From assembly GCA_023229505.1 (NCBI GenBank), contig JALNZD010000025.1, positions 1-57,142 on the forward strand: a stretch of DNA of 57,142 nt. The letters run 5' to 3'. The notes beneath the pieces are model-generated. The model made no database searches, had not been told where the DNA came from, and saw only the letters and a program-made list of their open reading frames with translations. The position numbers and the translations under genes were made by a program. How positions within the stretch are numbered: position 1 is the stretch's first letter; each line of letters starts with the position of its first letter. This DNA comes from Bacteroidales bacterium (GTDB lineage: Bacteria > Bacteroidota > Bacteroidia > Bacteroidales > JAGOPY01). Below are positions 26,209 to 35,481 of this stretch, in pieces.

Positions 26209-26295
26209 CCACTATTCTTTTTTCAGGGTAGTTTTTTTGATGGATAAAAGTAGAATATTTTTTCTACCTGCATTATTGCTGTTGATAAAATGGGA

Positions 26296-26325
26296 TTGTA
26301 TTTTTAAAATACTTTTTTACTTTTG
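26296..26325 (+). promoter_or_regulatory. Bacteroidota-type promoter of the pyrophosphatase gene
   Basis: A TTG -33 core (26296-26298), 19-nt spacer and TACTTTTG -7 box (26318-26325) fit the Bacteroidota housekeeping promoter. The ATG follows 37 nt downstream. Confidence 0.6.
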
Positions 26326-26362
26326 CTTCTCTCACTAGATTCAAAACCAAAAATCAACCCAT

Positions 26363-28801
26363 ATGAAAAAATTACTTGCTTTACTTTCTGTTTTTCTTCT
26401 GCCAATGCTGACTTTTGCCAGTGAGGCAAACCTGGTGATCCCGTCAGATATCAAGAACCAGCATATCCTTTACTGGGGCTTTCTGATCACTGTGCTAGGG
26501 TTCATGTTCGGGCTTTATCAGTTTGTGCAGGTCAAAAAGCTAAAGGCTCACCAGTCAATGCTCGATGTTGCCCAGGTTATATACGAAACCTGCAAAACCT
26601 ATCTGAAGCAACAGGGTCGTTTTCTGATGATCCTTTTTGTTTTTATCGGAGCAGCCGTTGCATTTTACTTCGGTTATCTTTCACACGACCCCAATGATCC
26701 GAAAGGTGGCTTTGGTATAGGTGGTGTATTAATGATCCTGGGATGGACAGTTGTAGGTATCCTTGGCTCATATTCAGTGGCATGGTTTGGGATAAGGATG
26801 AACACCCTGGCCAACTCTAGGATGGCTTTTGCGTCTCTGGAAAGAAAACCGATCAAGCTTTTAAACATACCCCTCGCCGCAGGGATGAGTATCGGTGTAG
26901 TTTTAATCTGCGTAGAGCTGATCATGATGCTGATTATCCTGATGTTTGTACCAGGCAAATATGCCGGGGCCAGTTTTATCGGGTTTGCTATCGGTGAATC
27001 ACTTGGTGCATCTGCTCTCAGGATCGCAGGCGGAATCTTTACAAAAATTGCAGACATCGGTTCTGACCTGATGAAAGTCGTTTTCAAGATCGGCGAAGAT
27101 GACCCGAGAAACCCCGGAGTTATTGCCGATTGTACAGGCGACAATGCAGGGGACTCTGTTGGGCCTACTGCCGACGGCTTCGAGACTTACGGTGTAACAG
27201 GGGTGGCGTTGATCTCATTTATTTTGCTGGCTGTGCATGACATCGCCATTCAGACCCAATTGCTCACCTGGATATTTGTGATGCGAATCCTGATGATCAT
27301 CACATCAATTGTTGCCTATTGGATAAACAGGGCCATTAGCCAGGCACGTTTTGGAAAAGCTGACGATATCGACTTTGAACAACCACTCACATCATTAGTC
27401 TGGATAACTTCTATTCTTTCCATATTGGTTACCTTCATAGCCAGCTATCTGATGATCGGCAACCTGGATTACCAGGTCTGGATTCCCTTATCGATCATTA
27501 TCAGTTTCGGTACTCTTGGCGCCGCGCTTATACCCGAATTCACCAAGATATTCACCAGTACTAAATCACGCCACGTCCAGGAAATAGTCGAATCTTCCAA
27601 AGAAGGCGGCGCTTCCTTAACCATCTTGTCAGGATTGGTAGCAGGTAATTTCAGTGCCTTCTGGCAAGGCATGGTTTTCTTTGTTTTGATGTTTGGAGCT
27701 TACATAGCCAGCACTTATAATCTTCATGCTTTTATGGACTACCAGGCGATCTTCGCCTTTGGCCTTGTTGCATTTGGTATGCTCGGCATGGGACCTGTCA
27801 CGATTGCGGTCGACAGCTACGGACCGGTTACCGATAATGCTCAGTCGATTTATGAGCTTTCGCTGATCGAAGACATTAAAGGCATCGATAAGGAAATCGA
27901 GAAAGATTTTGGTTTCAAACCGGATTTTAACAAATCAAAGCATTACCTGGAAGCTAATGATGGGGCGGGCAACACTTTCAAAGCAACGGCAAAGCCGGTA
28001 TTAATCGGCACTGCTGTTGTCGGAGCCACAACAATGATCTTCTCTCTCATCCTTGTAATCAGAGAGACACTTGGCGTTCAACCCGAGCAAATCCTGAACC
28101 TGTTAAATCCTTATTCGATCCTGGGATTCATCCTTGGTGGCGCAGTGGTTTACTGGTTCTCCGGCGCTTCGATCCAGGCTGTTTCCACAGGTGCAAACCG
28201 GGCTGTTGCTTACATCAAAGAGAATATCAACCTTGACCCGAATGCCGAAAAGAAAGCTTCTGTGGAAAAATCAAAGGAGGTAGTGAAAATCTGCACGGTA
28301 TATGCTCAAAAAGGCATGTTCAACATCTTTATCGCGATTTTCTTTTTTGCACTTGCATTTGCATGCCTTGCAGCACCAATGAATTTCGATGAAACGGGTA
28401 CTGCTGCTGAAAAGCTGAATGCCGCTATGCCGGTTTCGCTATTCGTCAGTTATCTTATTTCAATTGCAGTCTTTGGTCTGTTCCAGGCTATTTTCATGGC
28501 AAATGCCGGTGGAGCATGGGATAATGCCAAGAAGGTGGTCGAAGTCGACCTGAAACAAAAAGGCACTCCCCTTCATGACGCTACCGTAATTGGTGATACC
28601 GTGGGAGACCCATATAAGGATACCAGTTCAGTTGCCCTCAACCCGATCATTAAGTTCACCACCCTCTTCGGTTTACTGGCAATGCAGATAGCCCTTGCAG
28701 CTCAATTCAGGGATATTGCACCTTACTTCGGTGTTGCCTTCCTGATGGTTTCACTGGTATTCGTCTACCGTAGTTTCTATAAAATGAGGATCAGGCAATA
28801 A
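26363..28801 (+). CDS. hppA: Membrane ion-translocating pyrophosphatase
   Basis: An 812-residue integral membrane enzyme with about 16 helices that couples PPi hydrolysis to H+ and/or Na+ export. Substrate motifs are visible but divergent: EDDPRNPGVIADCTGDNAGD and SVGPTADGFETYGVTG replace the canonical GDNVGDCAGMAADLFE. Late VGDTVGDPYKDTSSVALNP is conserved. At the site that decides K+ dependence the sequence is GNTFKAT, with Lys540, the residue of K+-independent enzymes. Glu212 in GFAIGESLGAS is a candidate ion-pathway residue. It is about 100 residues longer than most family members, with a signal-like N-terminus. A strong terminator follows. Confidence 0.95.
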   Translation: MKKLLALLSVFLLPMLTFASEANLVIPSDIKNQHILYWGFLITVLGFMFGLYQFVQVKKLKAHQSMLDVAQVIYETCKTYLKQQGRFLMILFVFIGAAVAFYFGYLSHDPNDPKGGFGIGGVLMILGWTVVGILGSYSVAWFGIRMNTLANSRMAFASLERKPIKLLNIPLAAGMSIGVVLICVELIMMLIILMFVPGKYAGASFIGFAIGESLGASALRIAGGIFTKIADIGSDLMKVVFKIGEDDPRNPGVIADCTGDNAGDSVGPTADGFETYGVTGVALISFILLAVHDIAIQTQLLTWIFVMRILMIITSIVAYWINRAISQARFGKADDIDFEQPLTSLVWITSILSILVTFIASYLMIGNLDYQVWIPLSIIISFGTLGAALIPEFTKIFTSTKSRHVQEIVESSKEGGASLTILSGLVAGNFSAFWQGMVFFVLMFGAYIASTYNLHAFMDYQAIFAFGLVAFGMLGMGPVTIAVDSYGPVTDNAQSIYELSLIEDIKGIDKEIEKDFGFKPDFNKSKHYLEANDGAGNTFKATAKPVLIGTAVVGATTMIFSLILVIRETLGVQPEQILNLLNPYSILGFILGGAVVYWFSGASIQAVSTGANRAVAYIKENINLDPNAEKKASVEKSKEVVKICTVYAQKGMFNIFIAIFFFALAFACLAAPMNFDETGTAAEKLNAAMPVSLFVSYLISIAVFGLFQAIFMANAGGAWDNAKKVVEVDLKQKGTPLHDATVIGDTVGDPYKDTSSVALNPIIKFTTLFGLLAMQIALAAQFRDIAPYFGVAFLMVSLVFVYRSFYKMRIRQ

Positions 28802-28810
28802 AATAGCAAA

Positions 28811-28842
28811 AGGGACTCCATCCCTTGGGATGGAGTCCCTTT
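28811..28842 (+). terminator. Intrinsic terminator after the pyrophosphatase gene
   Basis: A perfect 14-bp stem (28811-28824 with 28827-28840) with a tight loop, ending TTT. It begins 9 nt after the stop and ends 14 nt before gcvP. It is the strongest hairpin in the window and also symmetrical enough to be bidirectional. Confidence 0.8.
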
Positions 28843-28855
28843 AAATAATCTTAAA

Positions 28856-31735
28856 ATGAATTCTGAAAATTTTTTAAAAAGGCACCTGGGGCCCGGGGAG
28901 CACGACCTGGATAAAATGCTGAAAGTCATAGGAATAAACTCGATAAACCAACTTATCGATGAAACTATTCCTGCTTCGATCCGCCTTTCCGGAGACCTCG
29001 ATCTTCCTGATGGCATGAGCGAGCATGAATATTTGAATCATATCAGGGAACTGGGCAAAAAGAATAAATTATTCAAAACATATATCGGGTTAGGTTATTA
29101 CGGGACCATTACACCACCGGTTATTCAGCGTAATATCCTGGAAAATCCGGGCTGGTACACTTCCTATACCCCTTACCAGGCAGAAATTTCACAAGGCAGG
29201 TTAGAAGCTCTTCTGAACTTCCAAACCATGATCGCTGACCTCACCGGGCTGCCTATTGCCAATGCTTCTTTGCTGGATGAGGCCACTGCAGCAGCTGAAG
29301 CCATGATCATGGCCTTCAACTCGCGGCCAAGGGACCTGGTAAAAAGAAATGCCTGCAAATTTTTTGTTTCTGTCAATGTCTTCCCTCAGACCCTGGCTGT
29401 AATCCTGACCCGGGCTATCCCGCTTGGGATTGAAATTATTACCGGCAATCATGCAGGGTTTGTCTTTACCGATGAGTTTTTTGGCGGAATAGTGCAATAT
29501 CCTGATCAATTCGGAGAAATCCATCTTTATGAAGACTTTGTTAAATGCGTCCATGAAAAGCAAGGAGTGGCTGTCGTTGCTGCTGATCTTTTGAGTCTTG
29601 TCTTACTGGCACCGCCAGGTGAATGGGGAGCAGATGTAGTTGTCGGGTCAAGCCAACGTTTCGGGATCCCGTTAGGCTTTGGAGGCCCTCACGCTGGTTT
29701 TTTTGCCTCAAAAGATGATTATAAAAGAAATATGCCTGGCAGGATCATTGGGATATCAAAGGATGCCAATGGCACTACAGCACTCAGGATGGCCCTTCAA
29801 ACACGCGAGCAACATATTAAACGCGAAAGAGCAACATCCAATATCTGCACGGCGCAGGCATTGCTTGCCATCATGGCAGGAATGTACGCTGCCTATCATG
29901 GCCCGCATGGACTCAGGCAAATAGCAGCGAAAATTCATGCACTCGCTGTTTTACTATCGGAAAAAATTGAAAAAATCGGCTATCATCAGACCAATAACCT
30001 GTTCTTTGATACCTTAAAAGTTAAACTTCCGGCGGGAGTCGGGAAGAATGTAGTTGAAACTATCGCCCTGCAAAATGGCATGAACTTCAGGTTTATCAAT
30101 GATGGCACTATTGGTATCAGCCTGGATGAAACCACTACAGACGATGATGTCAAAAACATCCTGGATGTCCTTGCAGAAGCAGCCGGAAAGAAACAGTCTG
30201 AAGAAGTATTTTCGACCATTAGTAATGAACATACACAACTTTGGCCTGGTACGCTGATCAGAAAGAGCCCTATGCTCTCAGCCCCATGCTTTAACCGTTA
30301 TCATTCGGAAACCGAAATGATGCGTTACATGAAAAAGCTGGAAAACAGAGATCTTGCTCTCAACAGGACTATGATACCGCTTGGTTCATGCACAATGAAA
30401 CTTAACGCAGCAGCTGAGATGTTTTCGCTCAGCTGGCCTGAATTTGGTGCCGTACATCCGTTTGTCCCGGCTGATCAGGCTTCCGGCTACTATGAAATGA
30501 TACATAACCTGGAGAAAGACTTATGCGAGATCACAGGCTTTGCGGCAATTTCACTGCAACCTAATTCCGGTGCTTCCGGAGAATATACAGGGCTTCTGGT
30601 AATCCGGCAGTATCACCTCAACTGTGGGGACAATCATCGAAATATTTGCCTGATTCCGGCATCGGCCCATGGCACAAACCCAGCAAGTGCCGTTATGGCT
30701 GGAATGCAGGTGGTAGTTATCAAAACTGACCAGGAAGGTAATATTGATTTACAGGATCTGAAGGAGAATGCATCAGCACACAGCCAGAACCTGGCTGCCA
30801 TGATGATCACTTATCCTTCTACTCATGGAGTGTTCGAAGAAAATATACGCGAAGTCATAGAGGTAGTTCATCAGCATGGTGGGCAGGTTTATATGGATGG
30901 TGCAAATATGAACGCGCAGGTGGGTTATACCCACCCCGGAACTATAGGGGCTGATGTTTGCCACCTGAATCTTCATAAAACTTTCGCTATCCCGCATGGA
31001 GGCGGAGGTCCGGGAGTAGGCCCGATCGGTGTGGCCAGGCATCTGGTACCATTCCTTCCCTCCCATCCAATGATTAAAACCGGTGGTGATAAAGCAATTA
31101 GCGCGGTTTCAGCCGCACCTTATGGCAGCGCACTTATCCTTCCTATTTCATACGGGTATATTAAAATGCTCGGAAAAAAAGGATTGAAAGAAGCGACCGC
31201 ATATGCCATCCTGAATGCTAATTATATCAAATCAAGGCTGGAAGGGCATTACAAGATATTGTATACCGGTAAAAATGGCTGGGCAGCGCATGAAATGATC
31301 CTCGATTGCAATGAGTTCCATAAAACCGCAGACATTACTGTGGTCGATATTGCGAAAAGAATGATGGATTATGGCATTCACGCACCTACCGTAGCATTTC
31401 CCGTTCATGGCACCCTGATGGTTGAGCCAACAGAAAGTGAACCTCTTTCTGAGCTTGACCGTTTCTGCGATGCAATGATCCGGATACGTGAAGAGATAAA
31501 AGAAATAGAAACCGGGCAAGCTGATAAAACTGATAATGTTATCAAACATGCACCCCATACGGCTCAAATGTTGACAGCAGAAGAATGGAACTTCCCGTAT
31601 ACAAGGCAGAAAGCAGCTTTCCCCATTGCGAATATGTTTCAGGACAAATATTTTCCACCTGTGACAAGAATAGATGATGCTTTTGGCGACAGGAATCTGA
31701 TTTGTACATGCAATCCGACAGAAGATTATCAATAG
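28856..31735 (+). CDS. gcvP: Glycine dehydrogenase (decarboxylating), P protein
   Basis: A 959-residue fused (alpha plus beta) P protein of the glycine cleavage system. It starts SENFLKRHLGPGEHDLDKML. It has the paired half-domains (N half to about 435; C half from about 440) and the PLP-binding Lys708 in HLNLHKTFAIPHGGGGPG. It decarboxylates glycine and passes the aminomethyl group to lipoylated GcvH. gcvH and gcvT are not in the window. It lies directly behind a terminator and has little leader, so the promoter must overlap the terminator region or expression depends on read-through. Confidence 0.97.
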   Translation: MNSENFLKRHLGPGEHDLDKMLKVIGINSINQLIDETIPASIRLSGDLDLPDGMSEHEYLNHIRELGKKNKLFKTYIGLGYYGTITPPVIQRNILENPGWYTSYTPYQAEISQGRLEALLNFQTMIADLTGLPIANASLLDEATAAAEAMIMAFNSRPRDLVKRNACKFFVSVNVFPQTLAVILTRAIPLGIEIITGNHAGFVFTDEFFGGIVQYPDQFGEIHLYEDFVKCVHEKQGVAVVAADLLSLVLLAPPGEWGADVVVGSSQRFGIPLGFGGPHAGFFASKDDYKRNMPGRIIGISKDANGTTALRMALQTREQHIKRERATSNICTAQALLAIMAGMYAAYHGPHGLRQIAAKIHALAVLLSEKIEKIGYHQTNNLFFDTLKVKLPAGVGKNVVETIALQNGMNFRFINDGTIGISLDETTTDDDVKNILDVLAEAAGKKQSEEVFSTISNEHTQLWPGTLIRKSPMLSAPCFNRYHSETEMMRYMKKLENRDLALNRTMIPLGSCTMKLNAAAEMFSLSWPEFGAVHPFVPADQASGYYEMIHNLEKDLCEITGFAAISLQPNSGASGEYTGLLVIRQYHLNCGDNHRNICLIPASAHGTNPASAVMAGMQVVVIKTDQEGNIDLQDLKENASAHSQNLAAMMITYPSTHGVFEENIREVIEVVHQHGGQVYMDGANMNAQVGYTHPGTIGADVCHLNLHKTFAIPHGGGGPGVGPIGVARHLVPFLPSHPMIKTGGDKAISAVSAAPYGSALILPISYGYIKMLGKKGLKEATAYAILNANYIKSRLEGHYKILYTGKNGWAAHEMILDCNEFHKTADITVVDIAKRMMDYGIHAPTVAFPVHGTLMVEPTESEPLSELDRFCDAMIRIREEIKEIETGQADKTDNVIKHAPHTAQMLTAEEWNFPYTRQKAAFPIANMFQDKYFPPVTRIDDAFGDRNLICTCNPTEDYQ

Positions 31736-31740
31736 TTAGT

Positions 31741-31770
31741 TTGTTTGTAATATAATTATTGTATATTTGC
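31741..31770 (+). promoter_or_regulatory. Promoter of rho with long leader
   Basis: TTTG at 31741-31744, 18-nt spacer, TATATTTG at 31763-31770. The predicted start of transcription lies near 31777, giving a leader of about 145 nt before the rho ATG. Confidence 0.6.
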
Positions 31771-31806
31771 AACCTCATTCGATAGAATTCCATTTATTTC
31801 TCATAA

Positions 31807-31867
31807 ACCCAATTTTAATCGGAATTAGAAAATTTACGGCTTTTACGCTTGGGTGTTTTCTTTTTTT
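31807..31867 (+). promoter_or_regulatory. Possible attenuator in the rho leader
   Basis: ACCCAA (31807-31812) can pair with TTGGGT (31849-31854), directly followed by a T-rich run to 31867. The stem is only 6 bp with a large loop, so it is weak as an intrinsic terminator. Rho autoregulation in other bacteria makes the leader worth testing. Confidence 0.3.
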
Positions 31868-31921
31868 AAACTGATTTTCCTGGTAAAAGTTTTGTTATTG
31901 TTCATTTATTAAAAAAACAAG

Positions 31922-33706
31922 ATGTACGATATTATTGAATTAAACGGCAAGTCGTTGCCTGAATTACAAGAGATTGCAAAGGGTTTAAATGTCCCTAAGT
32001 ATGAAAAGCTGATGAAGCAGGATCTGGTATATCAAATTCTGGATCAGCAAGCGCTCATTCCTGCAAAGGATGAGAAGCCGGGTTTTATCCCTGATATAAA
32101 TAAATCCAAAAGGGGCCGGAAGAAAAAAATTATCACCGAAGAACCTAAGCAAGTTGCAGAAGATCATCCTCAAGAAGAGCGCAGGATTAGCCCCAGGTTT
32201 AATCAACGGCAGCAAAATATGCCTGAAACTATTGATAAACCATTGGAGGAAAATAAACCTGCCGAAGAAAGAAGGCCAAAACTGGTGAAAAAGATAGAGA
32301 GAAAACCGGTCAATGATTATGTAGAAAATAAACCCTTCACTAGCGAGGTCGAAAAAGATAATGATCTTTTATTGCCTGAAATAGTGAATGGTGACGCTGA
32401 CGATGATATCATTGTCAACCCGGAATCAGAGTCAGGAGCCGGGATAGAAACCATTCCACAGGTTGAGAAGTCTGAATCTGAAATAGAAGGATTCACCCCA
32501 ACTAAAGATGAGGATTTCCAGGCACCTATGCGTGACCCCAGTTTCAGGCCACGGTTAACCAAGAAAAGAGATGAGTTTCCTTTTGAATATGAAGGTTTTA
32601 TCAATGCGGAAGGTGTCCTGGAAATCATGCCTGACGGTTATGGCTTTCTGAGATCTTCCGATTATAATTACCTCAATTCTCCTGATGATATTTATGTATC
32701 GCAATCACAGATCAAATTATTTGGTTTGAAAACCGGGGATACCGTTGAGGGTAGCATCCGCCCGCCAAAAGAGGGCGAAAAATACTTCCCTCTTATTAAA
32801 GTTGAGATGATCAATGGTCGTAAACCGGAAGAAGTCCGCGACAGGATCCCGTTCGACTTTCTGACTCCGCTTTTCCCACAAACAAAATTTAAGATCACTG
32901 ACTACCCCGATGCCAGTATCACTACGAGAGTCATCGATATGTTCTGCCCTATTGGTAAAGGTCAGAGAGGCCTGATCGTTGCACAGCCAAAAACCGGAAA
33001 AACCGTTATCCTGCAGGAAATTGCCAACGCAATTGCATATAACCATCCGGAAGCCTTTCTGATCGTCCTGCTGATCGATGAAAGACCAGAGGAGGTTACC
33101 GATATGCAAAGGCATGTAAATGCAGAGGTAATATCTTCGACTTTTGATGAACCGGCTGAAAGACATGCTAAAATTGCCAATATTGTCCTGGAAAAAGCCA
33201 AAAGGCTTGTGGAATGCGGACATGATGTAGTCATCCTGCTGGATTCAATTACAAGGCTGGCAAGGGCTTATAATACCGTCTCACCGGCATCAGGCAAGGT
33301 TCTTTCAGGCGGGGTTGAGTCAAACGCACTCCAGAAACCTAAAAGATTTTTCGGAGCTGCCAGGCAAATTGAAAATGGTGGATCACTCACAATTATTGCC
33401 ACCGCTCTGATCGACACTGGTTCCAAAATGGATGAAGTGATCTTTGAGGAATTCAAAGGAACCGGTAATATGGAGTTGCAGCTCGACAGGAAACTGTCGA
33501 ATAAACGGATCTACCCGGCAATTGATATCGTCGCTTCAAGCACACGCCGTGAAGAACTCCTGGTTGATAAAGAATCTCTTCAAAGGATCTGGATTCTCAG
33601 GAACCATTTAGCCGATATGAACCCTCTGGAAGCAATGGAGTTCCTGAAAGATAAAATGAAATTTACACGGAGTAATGAGGAGTTTCTGATTTCGATGAAC
33701 TCTTAA
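31922..33706 (+). CDS. rho: Transcription termination factor Rho, long Bacteroidota form
   Basis: A 594-residue hexameric RNA helicase. Residues about 1-45 are the Rho-N helical domain (LPELQEIAKGLNVPKYEKLM). About 46-215 is a charged, low-complexity insert with KRGRKKKI and ERRPKLVKKIERKP patches and acidic runs. About 220-295 is the RNA-binding cold-shock-like domain (EIMPDGYGFLRS). The ATPase carries Walker A AQPKTGKT (Lys360), Walker B VVILLDSITRLARAYN, and GGVESNALQKPKRFFGAARQ. The insert makes it about 175 residues longer than E. coli Rho, as is usual in this phylum. Confidence 0.96.
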   Translation: MYDIIELNGKSLPELQEIAKGLNVPKYEKLMKQDLVYQILDQQALIPAKDEKPGFIPDINKSKRGRKKKIITEEPKQVAEDHPQEERRISPRFNQRQQNMPETIDKPLEENKPAEERRPKLVKKIERKPVNDYVENKPFTSEVEKDNDLLLPEIVNGDADDDIIVNPESESGAGIETIPQVEKSESEIEGFTPTKDEDFQAPMRDPSFRPRLTKKRDEFPFEYEGFINAEGVLEIMPDGYGFLRSSDYNYLNSPDDIYVSQSQIKLFGLKTGDTVEGSIRPPKEGEKYFPLIKVEMINGRKPEEVRDRIPFDFLTPLFPQTKFKITDYPDASITTRVIDMFCPIGKGQRGLIVAQPKTGKTVILQEIANAIAYNHPEAFLIVLLIDERPEEVTDMQRHVNAEVISSTFDEPAERHAKIANIVLEKAKRLVECGHDVVILLDSITRLARAYNTVSPASGKVLSGGVESNALQKPKRFFGAARQIENGGSLTIIATALIDTGSKMDEVIFEEFKGTGNMELQLDRKLSNKRIYPAIDIVASSTRREELLVDKESLQRIWILRNHLADMNPLEAMEFLKDKMKFTRSNEEFLISMNS

Positions 33707-33938
33707 AGGATTGTTCCGGTCGGCTGCATCTTTGCGGGCCTGTCTTTCATTGAAAATTTATTTAAGCTCTGCTGATTGATTCTAATTGAAGGATTTTTTG
33801 ATGTATGTCAATAATCTTTTTCAATTGCCATAACAATCATCTTTTCAGGTTTTTTTCACTATTTATTAACACCAATTTTGGTGATAAATTCAGTGCTTAC
33901 GGGGCATAAACCGGGTCAGTATGTCGTACATTTGACCC
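33707..33938. other. Gene-free leader region upstream of dnaB
   Basis: A stretch of 232 bp without a gene. A CACCAA/TTGGTG inverted repeat with a 2-nt centre lies at 33870-33883, a possible operator. TACATTTG (33927-33934) fits a -7 box but is only 4 nt from the dnaB ATG, too close for that start. Confidence 0.4.
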
Positions 33939-35471
33939 ATGGAAGAAAACAGCCGTTACAACCCGCCAGAAAAACTAAAAGGCTTTTCCAGGAAGCCTTT
34001 TGAGAGGAGAACCACTAATCAGGATAATGCATTTGAACACGGGAAAGTACAACCCCAGGCGGTCGACCTGGAAGAGGCTGTGTTAGGGGCTATCATGCTG
34101 GAAAAAGATGCCCTTACTTCTGTCATCGATATCCTCAAACCTGATGTCTTTTACAAGGATCAGCATAAAGTCATCTATACTTCGATCATGAGTTTATTTG
34201 GCCGCTCCGAGCCGGTTGACATCCTGACCGTCACGAGTGAGCTGAAAAAGAATGGTGATCTGGAACTGGCCGGAGGGGCTTATTACATCACCCAGCTTAC
34301 CAACCGGGTGGCTTCTTCTGCAAATGTTGAATACCACGCACACATTATCATTCAAAAATATATCCAGCGGGAACTGATCCGGATCTCATCCGAAATCATC
34401 AAAGACTCATTTGAAGATACCATGGATGTCTTTGATATGCTTGACAAAGCTGAACAAGGATTGTTTACGGTCAGTGACAGTAACCTCAGGCGCAACACCA
34501 TGGATATGAACACCCTGGTGAAGGAAGCGTTGCAATATATTGAAGCTGCAAAAAATCAGCAGACAGAATTGCGCGGGGTGCCATCCGGATTTACCGAACT
34601 CGATCGTATAACTTCAGGCTGGCAACGGTCGGACCTGATCATCCTTGCTTCACGCCCCGGTATGGGGAAAACGGCACTGGCCCTTACAATGGCCCGTAAT
34701 ATAGCTGTTGATTTTCATAAACCGGTGGCTTTATTTTCGCTTGAAATGTCTTCTGTCCAGCTCGTCACACGTCTGATATCTGCCGAATCAGGGCTTCCTG
34801 CTGAAAAACTTCGTAAAGGCGACCTGGCAGATTATGAATGGGAACAACTCAACTCAAAGATCAGCCGGCTCATTGATGCGCCCATATTTATAGACGATAC
34901 GCCTGCCCTTTCGATTTTCGAGCTGCGGGCTAAATGCCGGCGGCTCAAAGCGCAGCATAATATCGAAATGGTTTTTGTAGACTACCTTCAGCTTATGACC
35001 GGCAATTATGACCGCCAGGGTAACCGCGAACAGGAGATCAGCAATATTTCCCGGTCGCTGAAAAGCCTTGCCAAAGAACTTGATATTCCTGTCCTGGCCC
35101 TGTCACAGTTAAGCCGTGCCGTGGAAACACGGGGTGGTTCTAAAAAGCCTATCCTTTCCGACTTGCGTGAATCAGGCGCCATCGAGCAGGATGCCGACCT
35201 TGTGCTTTTCATTTACCGGCCCGAATATTACAACATCGACCAGTTGGACGATGGCACACCGACTTCCGGACTGGCCCAGATCAGTGTGGCTAAACACAGG
35301 AACGGGCCTTTAGGTGAAAGAAACCTGAAGTTCGTGGCCCGCTATGCCCGTTTCTTAGATTACGATGCTGTCGAACCGGATTCCGGGCCAGGCAATGGCA
35401 ACCTGCCGGAAAAACTCCGGACTATTTCTTCAAAGATGAACGATATGGAAGATGAGGATACCCCGTTCTAG
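33939..35471 (+). CDS. dnaB: Replicative DNA helicase DnaB
   Basis: A 510-residue DnaB. The N-terminal domain starts at about residue 36 (QPQAVDLEEAVLGAIMLEKD); the RecA-like helicase domain has Walker A RPGMGKTAL (Lys244), MVFVDYLQLM (Walker B), and the DNA-binding QEISNISRSLKSLAKELDIP. The arginine-finger region is LRESGAIEQDADLVLF. The first 35 residues are a basic extension not found in all DnaBs. The DciA-like gene in the window could encode its loader. The gene ends 10 bp from the convergent pcm gene. Confidence 0.97.
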   Translation: MEENSRYNPPEKLKGFSRKPFERRTTNQDNAFEHGKVQPQAVDLEEAVLGAIMLEKDALTSVIDILKPDVFYKDQHKVIYTSIMSLFGRSEPVDILTVTSELKKNGDLELAGGAYYITQLTNRVASSANVEYHAHIIIQKYIQRELIRISSEIIKDSFEDTMDVFDMLDKAEQGLFTVSDSNLRRNTMDMNTLVKEALQYIEAAKNQQTELRGVPSGFTELDRITSGWQRSDLIILASRPGMGKTALALTMARNIAVDFHKPVALFSLEMSSVQLVTRLISAESGLPAEKLRKGDLADYEWEQLNSKISRLIDAPIFIDDTPALSIFELRAKCRRLKAQHNIEMVFVDYLQLMTGNYDRQGNREQEISNISRSLKSLAKELDIPVLALSQLSRAVETRGGSKKPILSDLRESGAIEQDADLVLFIYRPEYYNIDQLDDGTPTSGLAQISVAKHRNGPLGERNLKFVARYARFLDYDAVEPDSGPGNGNLPEKLRTISSKMNDMEDEDTPF

Positions 35472-35481
35472 CCGGGTTTCT

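Noticed and set aside
28801..28855. Glycine riboswitch upstream of gcvP
   Set aside because: Only 54 bp separate the genes and these are filled by a terminator hairpin; no aptamer fits.
33927..33934. -7 box just before dnaB
   Set aside because: TACATTTG matches the consensus but lies 4 nt from the ATG, so transcription would start inside the gene; the DnaB N-terminal domain needs the upstream start.
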